A DNA stretch of 64,000 nucleotides, taken from contig CM054180.1 in NCBI GenBank assembly GCA_028829895.1, forward strand, positions 89,343,135 to 89,407,134, in the 5' to 3' direction. A program made the position numbers and the translations under genes. Numbering within the stretch: position 1 is the first letter of the stretch; each line of letters starts with the position of its first letter. Positions 12,455 through 25,038 of this stretch are shown here, piece by piece. The notes beneath the pieces are model-generated. The model searched no databases. It had not been told where the DNA came from and was given only the letters and a program-made list of their open reading frames with translations. The stretch comes from Sinotaia quadrata (taxonomy: Eukaryota > Mollusca > Gastropoda > Architaenioglossa > Viviparidae).

Positions 12455-13135
12455 TCAATCATTTTTAGTGTTTTGTCCTAAGTCTTGACACCTCTTTTTG
12501 CTGACAATTTTGGGTATGTCTGGCTGAAATGTCTGGGTAGTATTGACTTTGATCAGGGATGACAAGTGTTGATCAATCAGCCTTGTTCTCTGAAAAGTGT
12601 TTGTTGATTTCATAAAGGAAAATAACTGTTCACACACACAGGTAGAACCAAACATTGCCATAATCTTTGTGGCAAACTTTCTGGAGTTTTTAAAGTTTTC
12701 AGGAAGGTATGAAAAGAAAACAGGTATCCCCACTTCAAGATACCTTGCTCTGAGTGTAAAATCCAACCGCATTCCTAATAGTTCCATTTGCAGGCTTTCA
12801 TCTGCCTTGGCAACATCAAAGGTGAATGGTGCTGAAAATAATGCAAACTGATGTTCAAAAGATGGGAAATCACAAAATCTTTCTTGAAATTCCTTTAACA
12901 ACAGTTCCAGGTGACTGTCAATCTTAGTAAAGCAAAGTACAGACTCAGTATTGGCAGTGTTTTTCATCTCTTTGCATGTAGGAAAATGAACTAAATTTTC
13001 ATTTAACAACTGTGAGCTTAGTTTTGTAATGAAGCACTTGATGTCATCATACAAATGAGTGATGAGTTTGTATATACCTTGTAATTTCAAATTAAGATCA
13101 GAGGGATGTAGTAATACCAAACAAACAGAACTCAC
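12455..13135 (-). pseudogene. hAT transposase relic, C-terminal half
   Basis: An uninterrupted frame of about 226 codons runs to a stop. It contains NLKLQGIYKLITHLYDDIKC, FPTCKEM, FSAPFTFDV, LQMELLGMR, FFSYLPENFKNSRKFA and the C-terminal hAT dimerisation-type motif MFGSTCVCEQLFSFMKSTNT, then LIDQHLSSLIKVNTTQTFQP. This is the ZBED/GTF2IRD2 group of hAT transposases; it is a different and better preserved copy than the relic at 4.2-6.1 kb. The N-terminal half is absent or unrecognisable. A CAGGCATGGGCTGC sequence at about 12172 may be the element end. Not a complete gene. Confidence 0.85.
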
Positions 13136-13215
13136 TCACATGGATCTGCAAATGTTCACACATGTTCATAAATGTTTGCTCTAGTTGCCTGAAAGAATCA
13201 CATAAATTCAAGGCA

Positions 13216-14204
13216 AGTGTAGATTGGTTCAGTCCATCACATTCAAACTAATTGAAGATACACTGAACAGTTTAACTTGCTTCAACAAAATGGACAACAA
13301 CCTTCGAGTGCAACAAAATTCTTGAATCAAAGTCCCCCTGTCTTTTAGGGAAGTGAAACAGGCCAAACTATGGGGTGTGGGCATATCTGTCAACCAAACA
13401 TCTGCCCGAGACATGTAAAGTTCGACTCCAACCTATTCTGCAGATGAAGGGCCATCTCTACACAGAAGGAATTGCCTAGAGGATGACATTCAGACTGGTG
13501 ATGACACACTGCTAAAAAGGCATCCGACAGCAGTCGATAAACTGACCACAGATGGACAATGGTGATGACAACCGTTTTCTCTGACCATAGACAGGTCAAT
13601 TTTTTTATGACAGTTCATCCGACAGTGACTGCTATGTGAGTTGCTTGGGTCAACACCCCCTCCACCTCTACTGTACGGAGAGTTCAAGTCAACATTGCGA
13701 TGGCCGTGCTTCTTCGTTTGTCAGCACAAATACTGGTAGACCTTTCTCCTGAGTAAAAGAACTTTAGGAAATAAACTGACCTCAGTGCATCTAGCTTAGG
13801 TGAATACTTTAAATGAGTGTAAAATTAAGGTTTGTGTGAAGTCGTGGAAACTGAACTTGATAGTGCTCATTCTAACATTTCTAGACTTTGATTTTGAATG
13901 ACTTTCAAGATACTTTGAACTATAAACATTATTCTAAGGGCGATAATCCTAGAAATGTTGTGTATTTGCATTTATATTTAATATGCAGTGTAATTTTTAG
14001 TGGAAGTTACTGCTCTATGGAGAGTTTCTTTATTATTTAAATTTTTCTTTTTCTTTTCACCTTTCATTGTTTCTTCAGACCCCAAACCCCACACCCCCCG
14101 AGTGTGAGCATGAATGGTTCAGAATGATCAATTAATTACCATACGAGTAAACCCCTGTCTTTAATAAATTAACTTTGGATATAAAGTTTAGTTGGCTATC
14201 ATGG
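13216..14204. other. Unassigned sequence upstream of the hAT relic
   Basis: 13216-13740 has a base composition nearer 45% GC and several overlapping minus-strand frames of about 60 codons, as in decayed mobile DNA, but no motif I recognise. 13741-14204 is AT-rich with nothing seen. Confidence 0.35.
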
Positions 14205-14420
14205 TTTAGAGGCAAGGGTGGCTTCGGCCCCCCCCCCACCAACGGAGGGCAGTTGAGGGTGTGCGCCAAACTGGTGCAACCTGTTTCACCCCCTTCAGCC
14301 AGCCTTCCTGCCCTCCACCTCAGACGCACCGCGAGGCTGTGGGGATCACCCGAAGCAGACCAAGACTGAGAAGGTCGTAAAGATGAAAGGTCTATTGCGG
14401 CTCCTGGGGTGAGTGTAAGC
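14205..14420 (-). repeat. SINE-like GC-rich module, solo copy 3
   Basis: Outside the TIR elements but clearly the same module: 'gcagttgaggg', 'gtgcgccaaactggtgcaac', 'ctgccctccacctcag', 'gaaaggtctattgcggctcc'. This shows the module disperses on its own. It sits in the intron after exon 12, 350 bp from the exon. Confidence 0.6.
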
Positions 14421-14768
14421 AAAACAATCACACAATGGTTTAGACTTTAGAGAGTGAAAATATGTACAGTAGTTTTTTCTTGTTGTGCCATCCATAGCAT
14501 TTACACTATACACCCAAAACACTGTCACACACACAATGTCAGTTTACTCATAGCCCTGCATTGTGAATAAAAAATAAATTCATCCAAAAATACACCTTGG
14601 TTTGTTCTGCATGTGGACCTTGCAAAAGACATCTACACAAGTGCGACAAGTCACTGACTAGCCATTTACCCTTTCCTTTCTTTTTCCAGAGATTGTGGGA
14701 AGGGTGGTGGTGACATAGATATATCCTAGTCCTAACAAATTTAATGATATAATTATACCAGTGGTTAC

Positions 14769-14907
14769 CTGCAGCAGCTGCTAACTCTTGGTCTGTTTCT
14801 AACAGCAATTCCCAAGCAACGGGCATGATATCCACAAAGTTTTCCACCTGCAGTACAGGTGCTGCCTTTGTCAAAATGGCCATAGGACACTGTGTCAATT
14901 GCTGGGC
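14769..14907 (-). CDS. unc80: unc-80 exon 12 of window: TKAAPVL...WELLLETDQELAAAA
   Basis: 139 nt, phase 0 in, phase 1 out. The acceptor is ctttttag and the donor is g|gtaacc. It encodes AQQLTQCPMAILTKAAPVLQ, then VENFVDIMPVAWELLLETDQ and ELAAAA. Vertebrate UNC80 has the same pattern: Ser/Pro-rich lead, L-x-K-A-A-P-x-L, then D-I-x-P-x-A-W-E-L-L-L and a run of Ala that leads into MFLLCAVK. This was the match that first identified the gene. Confidence 0.96.
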
Positions 14908-16355
14908 CTAAAAAGATGTCACATCCAACCATATCATACAAAAACAGACAACAATGTAAATCTAGAATGTTCTTATTATAATGGCACTTGCATTAAACTA
15001 CACTTAAAAGACAAAATATGTAGAGGAGGATACTGATGTCTGTATAAAAGTGATAAATGGGTATATTAATCCTAGTTCTAGCCAAGAAGTAGATAAAGTA
15101 TGTTCTAAATAATAACATACTCCTCTGTCAGTAAATTATCTTTTAATTTTTCCTCAATTCCACCTTTCTGAGTGTCACTAACCGTCTATAGCCTCTAAGT
15201 AGTTTATAAACAATATACTAAAATGAATGGAGGTAAATATAAATATAAATTTACTTAGAATAACTTTTCCAACAATATATGATTTTCACATTGTATCTGT
15301 ATAGTTTGCTTTAAATGGTGTTGCTCCTGTAAACTTAGATTTTTTTAATGTATCAGATTTCCTTATTTTGATTTGTAGCTTGACAGTTTTGTGTCAGATA
15401 GAGTTCCCTATATTGTTAATTTTGGCCACTCTTAAGTAAAAACTCAGCGTTAAATCTGCATCACATTTCCTTCGTAAAAACAGGTATTAGATAATTAATA
15501 ATAAAGTTGCAACTATGCATCAGATCAAGTTTAAAGTTGTCAAATTTTCTTAATATCAATTTGTAATTTGTAACAAGTCAGTTTTAAAATTTACTGTTAT
15601 CAATGTAATTGGTCTCTACTGGAATAGACCTCTCATAGATCTTGCCCTAAAATGGAGTGTTCAGCTACTGGTATTCATCTTGTTTCTCAAGTGGAATGCT
15701 GATGCAGTGGAAGCAGAAAGATTGTGACTTCTGATAATTAAAAAGCTCTTTTGCTTATTTATATTATTAAGTGACCAACCAATGATAGTTAGTTTTATTA
15801 TTTATGTGACATGTATACAATAACAAACCAATAATATCTTAGCTGTAACCTGATTGTTTTTAAAATTTTACTCTATAATGAAATGACATCTGTTAAATGA
15901 ATTATTATTAATATAATTATAATATGTAGGCAATATTCATCACAATAAATATTATTTATTATCTTAAAAAACTTTATATCAGTCTTGTGAGGTAAGCTAA
16001 TCAAACATTATTTAGATCAGCTAGTTTTAATGCCCATGAAATTGAAGAAATGAAATAAGTGACCTAGATGTAAGATACCAATTGATAAAAGGTTCAGGGG
16101 TTAGGTTACATTACCAGCTAAAGGGCAGGTAATTTGATTATAATAATCCCACAGACATTCACAAAGGGTAGTTAAGGTTGTTAGATTATATTTATCCCAC
16201 AAACATTCACAAAGTAAAGGGTTGCAGTTTCCTCCATCCCTCCAAAAGTCTATAAAAGATGCAGAATTTTTCACCACTTCTGTTGTTCAGAAAAACAAAA
16301 TAAAACAAGCAATGCCCACTGTTAAATACACTTTTATGGATGTTGTTGATCTTAC
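14908..16355. other. unc-80 intron (exon 11 to 12)
   Basis: AT-rich, no inserted element recognised. Confidence 0.7.
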
Positions 16356-16532
16356 TTGGGATCTTAAGTAGCTGAGCAATGGTGTATCTTCTAGTATCTC
16401 ACGAACTTTATCTTCCTTTTTCCATGCAGAGCTTAGTTTAAGTTTGGTCATAGAAACATCTGTCTTGATCTTTTCAAGGAGTGGAGTGCTCTCCCTTCGT
16501 TTTGCAGGTGATGCAACCATAAAGATGGAATC
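16356..16532 (-). CDS. unc80: unc-80 exon 11 of window
   Basis: 177 nt, phase 0 at both ends. The acceptor is attcacag and the donor is caa|gtaaga. It encodes DSIFMVASPAKRRESTPLLE, a Lys-rich middle (KTDVSMTKLKLSSAWKKEDK) and EILEDTPLLSYLRSQ. The final L-L-x-Y-L-R-x-Q matches 'MLKYIRLQ', which in vertebrate UNC80 directly precedes the block found in exon 12. KRREST is another basic Ser motif. The upstream part is variable linker. Confidence 0.9.
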
Positions 16533-18554
16533 CTGTGAATTTTATTTTTAAAAATTAGCTAATCATAATTATTTTTTCAACAGCACGATTGCAAAGTTTT
16601 AAGCTCTTAATTCTTGCTAGCAATCATACTGTACTCCTATTCTGGTTGATGTGATGAAAAAATTCCAATTTATGCTATTAAATTAAAAACAGATTAAGCA
16701 TATTAACTGAACTCAAAACTGTACATGAATAAATGTCAACAATTTTGTCTAAAGCATGATAGTTTAGAAAACAAAGTCACATCTGATATTTTATTATATT
16801 TTGTGATCAATTCTACAATATAAAATTATATTTCTGACAGCTGTACATTTGTAATAAACATAACCTTTTATAGAAATCTGTCTTGTAATGGTAAAAAGAA
16901 CAGCCCACAAGTTCACTTAATAAACAGACTTTTAATACAGATACAAGGTTAAGAAACCACACAAGTTCAAATGGTTTTATTGTCATAAATATTTTGCTAA
17001 TGTGAAAAAAAGAAACTATGCTACATATATTCTCAAAAAGTAAAAGCAGAATCAAGGGTTGGGATAAAATAAGATACCAGTTTGCTAAGTTTTCTGATAC
17101 AAGATTTGACCTTAAACTAATGAAAGAGATTTCTTAAAAACATGATGTGGAGCTACTATATGAGTCAATTTAACCATCTGACAGTAAATGCAATAGTAGT
17201 AATTTTATGTAGAACACAGTGACTCATAAGTGAAGAGAGCAAAATAGGTGCACATTTCAATAACAGTCATATAGATATTCAATCATTAATTTTTGTAATA
17301 AGAGTATAATTCTGCACAGAGTTTATTCTCATGTAAAATAACATATATTGTTTTTAAAATGGAATTGCTTTGTACTCCCTTGTTATTCATAGAATCATAA
17401 TATTTTAAAATTAGTATATCAGCAACAATTCAGATGATCAAATAAAAATCAGAATTTAGTTTAATTTTTTTAAATAATAGACATAATAGATATGAATATA
17501 ATTATATGAATTTGATCAAGCTATGTACACTTTATAAAATGATATATATATATAATGTATTTAAACAAATTTCTAGAAGACAAAGCATTGTTTTTCATTT
17601 GACTCATGACTAAAGCTGTGAAGCATGAGAAAGAAAGTATTTCATTATATCAACAGTCATTGCTACATTTACCAACAATATGTCACAGTAAGACAATCTT
17701 TGATCAATTATGGTACACATCAAGATTTACTGTCACATTTACCACCAATACATTCACAGTAAAACTGAGTCATTGGTCAGTTATGAAGTACATTCCTATA
17801 AAGCATGGGGCCCCAAGACAAAAGTTGAAAATCTGTACAATAATATTCATAATAATCATTGCTTCATAGAGTATAGAGTTTTGTATATTCAGGAAACAAC
17901 AGGAAAAAATTTTGCTACACAATGTTCAGACACTTTAACAGATAAATATATTTTTTCTAAGACACATTCTATATTTCCACATATTCAATGCCAATGTGAA
18001 GTATAATAGTGGATGGCAGTAGGATGAGAAAGTTAACATCATGATACAACTAAATGAGTACATAAATGTCTTTACAGCTTTAACAAAGTGACTGAATGAG
18101 CAATTAAAGGTGACATTTCCAATCAATGTGGAGAGGAATGATAATAAAATGAAAATCACAAATGTGAATTTAAGCAGAATGCTAGTAATCAGTCTGTTAT
18201 GTACACAACCTCTCTGCATGTCTGGAATAACTGTTTAATTTATGCCAGAAAAGACAACAGTTTTCAAATGTCCTAATAATAAAAAAAAACAGGTTCAATC
18301 AGTATAATACAATATGAAATCTGTTTTTCCTTAAATAATAAACCAGTTATATTGAAACAAACAGGAATTAGTCCAAGATATATGCACCATTATGGCTGCA
18401 GTATTTCTCCAAACTAAGACCACCACAACTGTAGAGTGATTAGAGCTGGGGTGGGGTGGGGGGGAATCTCACTACTATAATTCAATTATGTTATGAAATA
18501 GAACATTTCGAATAATAGGCATTTATTAAACAACAAACAACACAAACAGTTTAC
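16533..18554. other. unc-80 intron (exon 10 to 11)
   Basis: AT-rich. Reading frames here (for example 17606-18006 plus, 17935-18219 minus) lack family motifs and splice support. Confidence 0.7.
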
Positions 18555-18764
18555 CCGTCTTTTCAGCTTGTCTTTCAGCATGTCCTTACCACCAGCACTA
18601 TGCCGTGCCTCATCCAACTGACTGGTTTCAGTTGATTCATATACCTTACGCAAGGCAGCTGTGAGCCTTGAGCAGCTACGCCGCTGGCGCTCATAACAGT
18701 TAGGGTGGCAGTAGCCCTGGTGAGGGCAAATAAAATTGGATAGGTTGGCCAGTTGCACCACCAC
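18555..18764 (-). CDS. unc80: unc-80 exon 10 of window: Cys/His cluster
   Basis: 210 nt, phase 0 at both ends. The acceptor is tgcctctag and the donor is cgg|gtaaac. It encodes VVVQLANLSNFI, then CPHQGYCHPNCYERQRRSC, SRLTAALRKVYES and a charged tail to DKLKRR. The Cys and His spacing C-x-H-x3-C-H-P-x-C-x6-S-C is the same as in vertebrate UNC80, and is one of the clearest family signatures here. The cluster might bind a metal (inference); I know of no direct proof. The tail after VYES is variable. Confidence 0.95.
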
Positions 18765-20839
18765 CTAGAGGCAAAATATGAACAACAGTCAGAATACTCA
18801 TAGAATCAATAAACCAAGGAGTCTATCTAATTAAATTGATGAAAATATTAAATATTATTTCTATTAAATTTATTAGTGATAAATGAATGAAACTGATATT
18901 TTGCTTGCCACTTAACCCATATAGTGTTGAATAACATTTCTGAAACTCTCCACAGCTAATTAATTAATTGTGGAAAAAAAGGGGAAAAGAATGCATAAGT
19001 GTATAAAATTTTAAATAATACAAAATAATTAGAAATTACATGTAATAACTCAATTTACAGAAAATAAAATGCTGATACTATAAATGAATTTCACCATAAA
19101 TCAATAACAAACAAAATAATTGAATTCAACTTGGTATAAAACAATTAAACAATGCTCAAAGATGGGAAGAGACTGAAAACATTTTGACCAACTGGACATG
19201 GAGAAAGTTGCTGCCCAATGTGCCTGCAAGTCCATTCATTTTCTTTCATTGACTTACACACTTCTTTTAGGTTGCCTTTTTCCTTCACCTGCTCGTTGCA
19301 TCACATCTATTTATGTAATATTACATCAAGCAAGAATCAAAGCCAAACTTCTTCAACAAAAGGTTAAATTAGGCACCACTGCTTGATTCATTTATTGTTA
19401 CTCAGTCTATATTATGTGTATATTTGGATTTACAATCAAGTCACACTGCTCTCATGCTTTCTTAAACCAAAACATAAAAGAATTTAGAATTATGTCACTA
19501 AAAACATATGCATGACATGTCTGTACAAATAACCATGCATATGTACACAAAAAAACCACATACACATATATAATTTTATATCATTTATGACAATGTGACT
19601 TTTTTCCTATGATTCTTTATTTTCTGGTTATTGCATTTTTAAAAATCCCCCCCCCCCCCCATTATTTTTTTCCCTATAATTTTTTCCTGTCTACAATAAA
19701 TATTTCTGGCATAGACATTTAACAATAGATATGTAATCAATAGCTGATTTTTATTCATCAATACTCAGACTCTTTATAATCCATTACCTCAACTCATAAA
19801 CATTTCAAGATATTTGGTAAAGTAAGTAAAAACAACAAAAGATAAAAATTCAAAATTGTAAACCATGTTTATTAAAAGAATGCAACTATATACTTAATTC
19901 TCTACTAAGCCAAGTGAGAATCCATCTAGTAATACAATTATTGTCAATACAAATACAAACGACATTTTCTTATTATTCAATTTTGTTTAAAGATTTGAGC
20001 AATAAAAAATGCATCTCTGAAAGATAGAAATACACAAAGAGGATCAATTCCCACCCCATTGGCACTACTGAATGGATAATAGATTTTCCCCCCAAAGCTG
20101 CTTTCATCAGAGACAATTTTTATAGATCGTCATTTAATTCCCTTTTGATACTAAAAGCACATCTGCAATGAGTCTGTATCTGCACAAAATCAAACTCTCA
20201 CTCTCTAGTTCAGCTAGAATTGTAGTTTATTGAGGCAGCTCATTGTAAATAAAATTTGAATATTTGAATTTATTTTGAAATTTAGCTTTTGTGCTCTGCC
20301 TCTATGAATACTGCAATATGGATTTATTTTTTTTAATTAAAAAAAGATAAAACAAAAGCATAATATACTGGCAAATGCATGGAGTTCAAAGGTATGGGAA
20401 TGCATTTATATTCATTGCATTGTGTACCTTTGTGTCATTATCTGATATACGTTACCAAAACATCTATACATTTAAATAGTTTCCAGATAAAAACATTAAG
20501 CAAACCTATTAAAAAGAAAACTTGTGTAAGCATGCATATGCTTTTGTAAAATATACTATACACAAATAGATTTTTCTTTGGAATGTATAGCCCCCGTTAT
20601 TTAGTTAATGTTTTGTGTGCAGGTATTTCTATGCATGTATCATAGTACATGCTGATGCATGTGTGGTGTGTGCACATGCATGCACATTTACAACACTTAT
20701 TGTTTTACAAGTAGGACCATGGCTGTCTGCTAATTAGGTCACAATCACTCCCTTTGTTTTAAATCGTGTGGTATATTGGAGCATAAACATATCAGCACTA
20801 ATTATAGAGCTGTATTAGAGTACATACATGCTTTTATTG
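18765..20839. other. unc-80 intron, first part (exon 9 to 10)
   Basis: AT-rich; a run of 12 or more C lies near 19648. No gene or element recognised before the repeat at 20840. Confidence 0.65.
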
Positions 20840-22185
20840 TTGTATACTGTTTTAGGTAATTAGTAACTAATGTTGACATTTATATATTCAGAAAGGAAAT
20901 AGTTTATATTTTTAAATGACATATTTTTATATGATAAATAATGTTACTGCATTTGTGTATTTTGTAATTCATGTGTGTATGAATGTTTTTAATACTGTGC
21001 ACCAATACAGATTTTATTTTATTATAGATCTAAATCTTTAGATTATTATTAAGAAAGATAAAAAGTATAATTATGGTAGTTTCATTATATATATATTTGT
21101 TTCTTAATAACTCTTAGCAGTTTGAAAGTAATTTATATTAAAACGAATGTAAGAAAACACAGAAGTTATTTTTAGAAGCCTTTCACACTAGATTTTTATT
21201 TTCGGCCTATGTGGGCTTCAGGAAAGGTCACCCTCATAGAATATAATGAGTGTATGTGGCTGTAAAAGTGATCATAACCACCATCACCACCTGTAAAGGC
21301 AATCATAACCACCATCACCACCTGTAAAAGCGATCATAACCACCATCACCACCTGTAAAAGCAATCATAAACACCACCACCACCTGTAAAAGTGATCATA
21401 ACCACCACCTGTAAAAGCAATCATAACCACCATCACTACCTGTAAAAGTGATTATAATCACCATCTGTACAAGTGATCATAACCACCATCACCACCTGTA
21501 AAAGCGATCATAACCACCATCACCACCTGTAAAAGCAATCATAAACACCACCACCACCTGTAAAAGTGATCATAACCACCACCTGTAAAAGCAATCATAA
21601 CCACCATCACCACCTGTAAAAGTGATTATAATCACCATCTGTACAAGTGATCATAACCACCATCGCCACCTGTAAAAGCAATCATAACCACCATTGCCAC
21701 CTGTAAAAGTGATCATAACCACCATCGCCACCTGTAAAAGCGATCATAACCACCATCGCCACCTGTAAAAGCAATCATAACCACCATCGCCACCTGTAAA
21801 AGCCATCATAACCACCATCACCACCTGTAAAAGTGATCATAACCACCATCACCACCAGTAAAATTGATCATAACCACCACCTGTAAAAGCTATCATAAAC
21901 ACCATCACCACCTGTAAAAGCAATCATAACCACCACTACCACTTGAACAAAGTGTGTCTTTCTTAAATGGCTTGATGGCTTAATCACTTTTGTCTGCGTA
22001 TGCATGAACCAACACTTTTGTCCATGGCTGTCTCAGCCCTGTCATGTACGGTGTCTACATGCAATAAAGAATATGAAACAACTATCGCTCATGTTGTTGT
22101 CTCTGTTGCCGTGACTGCCATCCATCATCATCGTTTGTCATAATTATCCTCATGTTTATGACCCAGGTACTACCACTTCAGATAT
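20840..22185 (+). repeat. Dispersed repeat copy 1, split by a minisatellite
   Basis: Shares long diverged blocks with 61390-61985. These include 'ataatgttactg.a.ttgtgtattttgtaatt', 'cagattttattttattatag', 'cacagaagttatttttagaag', 'atagaatataa.gag', 'gccgtgactgccatccatca' and 'gtttatgacccagg'. A poly(A)-signal-like aataaa near 22063 is followed by 'actatcgctcat'. It may be part of an LTR (inference). The 31-bp minisatellite occupies its middle. Confidence 0.7.
21258..21950 (+). repeat. 31-bp minisatellite with higher-order structure
   Basis: About 22 tandem copies of 'cataaccaccatcaccacctgtaaaagNgat' with 25- and 31-bp variants. A block of six units beginning at about 21330 is repeated almost exactly starting at about 21504 (period 173-174 bp), showing higher-order duplication. 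Confidence 0.95.
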
Positions 22186-23008
22186 ATAGAAAATAAAAAT
22201 ATAATCTTACAATCAAACATCTAAATAACACATGAATGAATCAACTGTGAAAAGTGATAATACTGTTTTGAAAGAATTTTCAGATATTTTTGTGGAATAC
22301 AAGCCAAACAAGTTGTTTTGTAAATACACTAGAATAGTGCTATAATAAGAGATTGTTGTGGTTATTTCAATAATCACTCAATTGCATTAGTATACATAGC
22401 ATAACTAACAAACAAGAAGCAAGACAGTTATAAGTAGAAATTATGAATACCCTGACTAATACTTGCCAGTAAAATTCTTAAATAAAGACTGCAACGCATC
22501 TCAGCTATTAAATACAAGCATGCCGCACTAACTATATTTCAAAACATTCATTGAGATTTCCACATGATTCAAAAAATAAAAATATATTTGTTACTAAAAA
22601 CAAAATGACAAAACTTCCAACCATTCTCTGACTGAGATATTGCCAAATATTATAATTTTATTCCTCATACATAGCATAACAGACAGAAGCAAGAACATTA
22701 TAAACAGTACATGAATGCCTAACTAATAACTGCTGACTTAACTAACAAACAGAAGACCATTATAGGCAGTACATGGATACCAGATTAACAATTGCTGAAG
22801 CATTCATGACAGATAAATCTACACGTCATATTATAAACTTGGAATAATAAAAATTACATAAATAATGTGAAAATTAACATTTATATTTTGTGTGGAAAAA
22901 AATCCTCCATATCCACAAACAAAATATATTTGAATTTGATATTCACAAGCTATTTTTGTAATATAATACCAGCACATTAATTTTGATTTTTTTATTTAAG
23001 ATCCATAC
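22186..23008. other. unc-80 intron, end part (exon 9 to 10)
   Basis: AT-rich with short imperfect duplications of 'agcataac..acagaagcaag' type. No gene. Confidence 0.6.
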
Positions 23009-23217
23009 CTTTATCCACGGCAAAGAGCCACACATTTGTTCATCTTCAATCTCTTGCTCACGCTCTACTGGTGACTCCTGGGTCTCATCACTCATCATGG
23101 TGACTGATTCTGCATCTTCAAATTGGGTAATCCCTTCATCCTCTATAAACTTGGAATCTGACTGCAGTGAGTGACTGCTGATTTTTCTAGAGCGTGAACT
23201 GCCCAGTTGTTTAATGC
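23009..23217 (-). CDS. unc80: unc-80 exon 9 of window: acidic Ser/Glu segment
   Basis: 209 nt, phase 1 in, phase 0 out. The acceptor is tttcctcag and the donor is aag|gtatgg. It encodes SIKQLGSSRSRKISSHSLQS, an acidic region with EDEGITQFEDAESVTMMSDE and EREQEIEDEQM, and ends CGSLPWIK. The terminal LPW joined to VVVQLANL of exon 10 corresponds to the vertebrate 'MSWLHVMILLCN' that leads into the Cys/His cluster. Acidic and basic patches alternate, typical of a disordered linker between helical blocks. Confidence 0.9.
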
Positions 23218-23242
23218 CTGAGGAAAACAATTTTATATATAT

Positions 23243-23305
23243 ATGTGTGTGTGTGTATATAAAAAATGTTTACATGAGTGTATGTACATGAATGCATATA
23301 TATTA

Positions 23306-23351
<46 letters not shown>

Positions 23352-23360
23352 AAAGAGACC
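23243..23360. repeat. (TG)n and (TA)n microsatellites
   Basis: tgtgtgtgtgta at 23245-23258 and an alternating TA run at about 23318-23342, both just inside the intron upstream of exon 9. Confidence 0.9.
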
Positions 23361-24209
23361 AACAGATTTGGATACATACACACATGTGCAACTGCGTAAG
23401 GTATTTTGAAACTTTATCTAAAAAAATAAAGAAATGAGATAGCTCAAATAACATTATACACAAGAACAAGATTAGCTATGAAATGTAAAATTTGGATTCC
23501 ATTTATCTTTTACCACATTATTTTCTTATGATTTTTTTTTAAATCATTTATTCTTCATTTCTTGTTAGAAACTATTTTCAGGAAAATGCGATTTTATACT
23601 TAAGAATTATCATATAAACTGCTATATCTTAAAAACCAGAATTAGTACAGAAATGATGCAGAACCCATAGACTCAGCAATGATGCATCTTTCACACTAAG
23701 CAAAGAAGTGTCTTTCACACTATACTTAGACTCAGCAATGAAGCACCTTTCACACTCAACAGATGAGTAAACAAAGTTAAGAGTTGTTGATGCATATTTT
23801 TGCACTTTTGAGCTTGATGCAAACAAAAAGAAATGCAAAATAATAAAATTATAAAGAAACAATAAAATTAAAAAGTAAATGTTTATAAACACTTACTGAA
23901 TTATTTCAGTGACATCTAAAAACTGAAATGTAATCTTTAATGTCAAAAATAATCTCTTGATCTCAATCTTTGACATGCATCCAAGCACACATTTACACAC
24001 AACACTCAAACACACAAGTCAATAAATTAGGTGGTCATATTTTTCACAGACCTATGTACCCATTATACAATCATTATTGCATGACTGAACATGGATTCAT
24101 AGTTTCCATATATAGTTGTAATGTGTTTAGTTTCCAAATGGTGGCCCATTTATCAAAATGCAACATAGCTGAACAGTAAAGTGTCATTCAATTAGGATTC
24201 AAACCAAGT

Positions 24210-24476
24210 TAAATTTATTGAAGAATGTGTGCATATGGATAAAGATATTATCATTAAAAATGTGCATAATAGTGGGGAAGTTGTTTATCATCAAAAATGG
24301 AGCACAACTGGTGTGAACTGTTCAACAATAGTTGCACAAGAGTAGTAGATGAACATCAAGCTAGCAGACTAGTTGATTCAACAACTCACGTAGTGCAATG
24401 TATGAAAGTTCAGGAGATCCAATGCATCACTTTGGATGAATTATGTGTTAAGTTAAATGAGATCATAATTAATTGA
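24210..24476 (+). pseudogene. mariner-like transposase relic (N-terminal fragment)
   Basis: The frame from 24309 reads WCELFNNSCTRVVDEHQASR, LVDSTT, then VQEIQCITLDELCVKLNEI. The spacing of 'W-x-x-x-F ... V-x-D-E-x-x-x-x-R-x-V-D ... I-T-x-D-E-L' resembles the paired-type DNA-binding region of mariner transposases. An upstream frame (QVKFIEECVHM...) is probably its beginning after a frameshift. Short and decayed; the family call is tentative. Confidence 0.45.
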
Positions 24477-24660
24477 AAAACTGTGCATGTGTCTGGAATA
24501 CACTATTTGATCCTATACTTAAATCCACATTATTTATCCACTTACCCTTGTTAGTTGTATATAAAAATCAAATTTTCTTAAGAATACAAGATCATAATAT
24601 TATTTCATGTATCTATATATAGAAGTATAAGTATTCATTCTGCCTCATTTCTGTATATTT

Positions 24661-25038
24661 TTGTAAATGTACCCAGTTAACTTTGTTTTCTTGGATGTGT
24701 GAGTATGCCTAATTCCACTTTCTTGCCAACAAGTACCCATTTAATGTTTTCTTTGATGTGTATATTCTAATCCCACTTTCTTGCCAACAAGTACCCATTT
24801 AATGTTTTCTTAGATGTGCATGTTCTCAATCCCACTTTCTTACAAACATATACCCAGTTAATTTTCTTTCATGTGATTTTGCTTAATACCACCCCCTTAC
24901 AAATATGTACATATGTACCCAGTTAAATCATTTTTTCTGATGTGAGTATGCTAATCTCACTTTCTTACAAACATGTATTGAGAAATTTGTTTTCTTTGAT
25001 GTGAGTACGCCTAATCCCACCCTCTTGTTAGAAGTGAG
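24661..25038 (+). repeat. About 60-bp tandem repeat, six diverged units
   Basis: The unit is 'gatgtgtgagtatgcctaatcccactttcttgccaacaagtacccatttaatgttttctt' in variants. The second and third are nearly identical; later units have acaaacatgta in place of ccaacaagta. Confidence 0.9.

Noticed and set aside
17606..18219. Overlapping 87- to 98-codon frames in the exon 10-11 intron
   Set aside because: No family resemblance and no splice phase that would fit between exons 10 and 11, which already join in frame.
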